Shown here: one piece after another, positions 62,075 to 64,000 of the stretch
Layout: every line of letters starts with the position of its first letter
How positions within the stretch are numbered: position 1 is the stretch's first letter
Assembly (NCBI RefSeq): GCF_043951865.1
Contig: NZ_JBINJF010000004.1
Span: 1-64,000 of the forward strand
Direction: 5' to 3'
DNA: 64,000 bases
DNA from: JAMQKA01 sp043951865
Lineage (GTDB): Bacteria; Bacteroidota; Rhodothermia; Balneolales; Balneolaceae
Translations under genes and position numbers: made by a program
The notes under the pieces: model-generated
What the model was told of the DNA's origin: nothing
What the model saw: the letters and a program-made list of their open reading frames with translations, nothing else
Database searches by the model: none

Positions 62075-64000
62075 TCAGAACCGGGCGATATGATGTGTTT
62101 TTTCCAGCTCCTTGTAGTATTCCAGGGAGTGTTCCGGCTTCTCATATTCCTCGGGAATCGGCTCTCCTGCAAACTGTTGGAAGTAGAGTACGCAGGCGTT
62201 TCTCCACCAAAGGGCCGCCTCCTCCTGGATTTCCAGCAGCGCTTCCACATGACGATAGCGTTCCTTGTCGATCAGTCCCTCTACGGACGCCCATTTTTCC
62301 CGCATTTCCTGGACATCTTCCACCCCCTGGTAGTAGCGATGCACCAGCTCCTGCCAGAGTGTTCGGCCGGTTGAAAGCTGATAATCCCAGGGCACGTGGT
62401 GGAACCAAAGCAGGTATTCCAGCGGTGTATCCCCCATTTCATCAAATTGTTCCCGTACTTCCGGTGCGTATTGCTCAATTGCGTTTGAGCCGGACTCCGT
62501 GCGGTCAAAACCGATCCCTTCCTCATCCGCCCTGTGATAGTATACCGCCGTCCAATCGGGGCGCGGCAGGTCGGAGGTCCAGGGCGCCGGACCATAGTGA
62601 TGGCCCTGAGCGTACAGGTGCGTGAGGCCCAGCGGATTCCGGTATCGTACGCCCGCCTCGCGAGACATCATCATCATCTCTTTGACCGGTTCCACGAAAT
62701 CCGGATCGTGGGTAAACGTCATTCGAATCCACTCGTCAGCGAGCCCTTCAGCCGTTTGTGTATGATCCCATGCCAACCGGCCAAACAGGTACCAGTTCGA
62801 CTGCCCAAACGGATGGCCGGTCCAGTTTCGGTCGCGCCCGGTATTGGCCACACCCGCAATACCGGTGTGCTCGTAGTCAAATACCTCCCCGTCGATTACC
62901 CGGGCCACCGTCGAGCCCTCCCCTTTGGCATAGGTATCGGCACTCAGTGCTTCCTTGTAGAGTGGGCCCATATATGCAAGGTGCAGACTGAATCCGAAAT
63001 ATTCCTGCGTAATCTGCAGCTCCAGCATGGTATTGGTCTCCGGCAGGGCTCCAAACAGCGGGTGAAACGGTTCCCTGGGCTGGAAGTCGATCGGCCCGTT
63101 TTTGACCTGCAGTATCACGTTGTCCGCAAACTGCCCGTCCAGGGGAACAAACTCGTCGTAGCCCTCGCGGAAGCGATCCTCCTGCTCGGGACTGTATACA
63201 AACGCCCGCCACATCACAATACCGCCGTGCGGAGCCACTGCTTCTGCAAGGACATTGGCCCCTTCGGCATGCGAACGGCCATAATTCTGGGGTCCCGGCT
63301 GCCCTTCCGAGTTGGCCTTTACCAGAAAACCTCCAAAATCCGGAATATGTTTATAAATTTGATCCGCCTTGTCTTTCCACCACTGCTGCACGTCAGGATT
63401 TAGCGGATCCGAGTTTTCGAGACCTCCTACACGACTTGGTGCAAAAAAGTTGGCTGAAAAGTAAATCTTAATTCCATAGGGTCGAAAGATGTCGGCCAGC
63501 TTTGCGGCTTTTTTAATGTACTGCTCAGTGAGCATCCGCGGGTCGGCGTTTACATTGTTGATCACCGTACCATTGATCCCAAGCGAAGCGTTGGCCCGTG
63601 CATAATCCGTATAGCGGGGATCTTCGTAGTTGGGCAGCGTCTTCCACTCCCACAGCGAAAGCCCGGCATAACCCCGCTCCACCGTACGGTCCAGGTTGTC
63701 CCAGTGGTTTAGCACGCGATGCTGTATTTTCGGAGCGCTTGCGATCGAAATATGTTGCACCTCTTCATGCGTCTTCATCAGCCGCAACAGGTGAAAAGTA
63801 CCGTAGAGTGCCCCCACATCGGTATTGGCTGCAATCACGACATGGTCATTCCCCTGAACACGGTGCTGCTCAATCAAGAACCCTTCGTCACCAACCGACG
63901 TTAATTTTTTATCCAGGTTGAGCGAGGAGATGATTTCAGAGTCCGACGGTGTACCGATGATAAGCGACCGGTTGCCAGAGAGCTCGCTTTTGACCGGGAT
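62075..64000 (-). CDS. Alpha-glucuronidase, GH67 (5' end beyond the right edge)
   Basis: 641 residues are in the window, open to its right edge (the frame continues beyond the first start codon of the short frame at 63877: VGDEGFLIEQHR is preceded by IIGTPSDSEIISSLNLDKKL). GH67 hallmarks: LNHWDNLDRTVERGYAG, FGGFLVKANSEGQPGP (general acid Glu), and NGPIDFQPREPFHPLFG (Asp and Glu of the base site). It releases 4-O-methylglucuronic acid from xylo-oligosaccharides. The first N-terminal part and its signal peptide, if any, are outside. A UxuB-like SDR lies nearby. Confidence 0.93.
   Translation of the reverse strand: MPVKSELSGNRSLIIGTPSDSEIISSLNLDKKLTSVGDEGFLIEQHRVQGNDHVVIAANTDVGALYGTFHLLRLMKTHEEVQHISIASAPKIQHRVLNHWDNLDRTVERGYAGLSLWEWKTLPNYEDPRYTDYARANASLGINGTVINNVNADPRMLTEQYIKKAAKLADIFRPYGIKIYFSANFFAPSRVGGLENSDPLNPDVQQWWKDKADQIYKHIPDFGGFLVKANSEGQPGPQNYGRSHAEGANVLAEAVAPHGGIVMWRAFVYSPEQEDRFREGYDEFVPLDGQFADNVILQVKNGPIDFQPREPFHPLFGALPETNTMLELQITQEYFGFSLHLAYMGPLYKEALSADTYAKGEGSTVARVIDGEVFDYEHTGIAGVANTGRDRNWTGHPFGQSNWYLFGRLAWDHTQTAEGLADEWIRMTFTHDPDFVEPVKEMMMMSREAGVRYRNPLGLTHLYAQGHHYGPAPWTSDLPRPDWTAVYYHRADEEGIGFDRTESGSNAIEQYAPEVREQFDEMGDTPLEYLLWFHHVPWDYQLSTGRTLWQELVHRYYQGVEDVQEMREKWASVEGLIDKERYRHVEALLEIQEEAALWWRNACVLYFQQFAGEPIPEEYEKPEHSLEYYKELEKTHHIARF

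Noticed and set aside
1..64000. CRISPR array, tRNA, rRNA, insertion sequence or prophage
   Set aside because: No direct-repeat array, cloverleaf with a TPsiC-like motif, transposase frame or phage structural gene was recognised.

Overview
The window reads as chromosomal DNA from a Balneolota/Rhodothermota-like member of the Bacteroidetes-Chlorobi superphylum. SusC-style TonB receptors start with a carboxypeptidase-regulatory-like domain, many genes lack a good Shine-Dalgarno, two promoters resemble the Bacteroidota -33/-7 type, and there is a histone H1-like protein, an Aquifex-like ~650-residue aconitase, tricorn-like proteases and acidic proteins. The lineage is inference. I see no tRNA, rRNA, CRISPR array, intact insertion sequence or prophage; almost everything is core metabolism and envelope biology.

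Layout. 0-4 kb: edge of an ECF sigma factor gene (minus), then a histidine-rich secreted protein, a histidine-rich lipoprotein and a TonB receptor, probably one transition-metal uptake unit. 4-8 kb: MFS transporter, DNA alkyltransferase, small outer-membrane-type protein, 2Fe-2S ferredoxin. 8-13 kb: AsmA/DUF748-like protein; a second TonB receptor with a CxxC in its plug, followed by a periplasmic thioredoxin. 13-15 kb: a serine racemase/threonine dehydratase-type enzyme beside a D-amino-acid-oxidase-type flavoprotein. 15-16 kb (minus): MerC-type protein overlapping a ribbon-helix-helix/zinc-ribbon regulator, behind a perfect 12-2-12 palindrome. 16-20 kb: tricorn-like S41 protease and SMP-30 family lactonase. 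20.5-25 kb: aconitase, Dabb protein, and an overlapping amidoligase/glutamine-amidotransferase pair whose amidotransferase carries a hydrophobic insert. 25 kb: remnant of a deleted amidohydrolase, GbsR-like regulator. 26-32 kb (minus): folA-thyA, mgtE, glgC-glgA. 32-34 kb: NatAB-like ABC exporter. 34.5-40 kb: catalytically dead M1-peptidase-like HEAT protein with a HisN/IMPase-type phosphatase; Tex. 40-41.2 kb: AT-rich region without genes.

41-53 kb: ArgD-like aminotransferase, second threonine-dehydratase-like enzyme, SIMPL protein, 3-hydroxyacyl-CoA dehydrogenase, penicillin acylase, and a tight unit of a NagZ-like GH3/beta-lactamase-fold fusion lipoprotein, a two-domain cytidine deaminase and an amino-acid-kinase-like protein; then the histone-like protein. 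53-59 kb (minus): the pst phosphate-uptake operon (pstS-C-A-B-phoU) behind a four-repeat Pho box, with a phosphate-type porin downstream. 59.5-64 kb: a UxuB-like SDR, ApbE flavinyltransferase, SRPBCC protein and the greater part of a GH67 alpha-glucuronidase that runs off the right edge, probably the edge of a glucuronoxylan/glucuronate utilisation locus.

How they work together: metal and phosphate acquisition through the outer membrane, cell-wall/peptide turnover (GH3, S41, penicillin acylase, amidoligase pair), glycogen synthesis, and glucuronate catabolism. The least explained units are the amidoligase/membrane-type amidotransferase pair, the MerC/RHH-zinc-ribbon/palindrome module, and the dead M1 peptidase kept in a tight operon.
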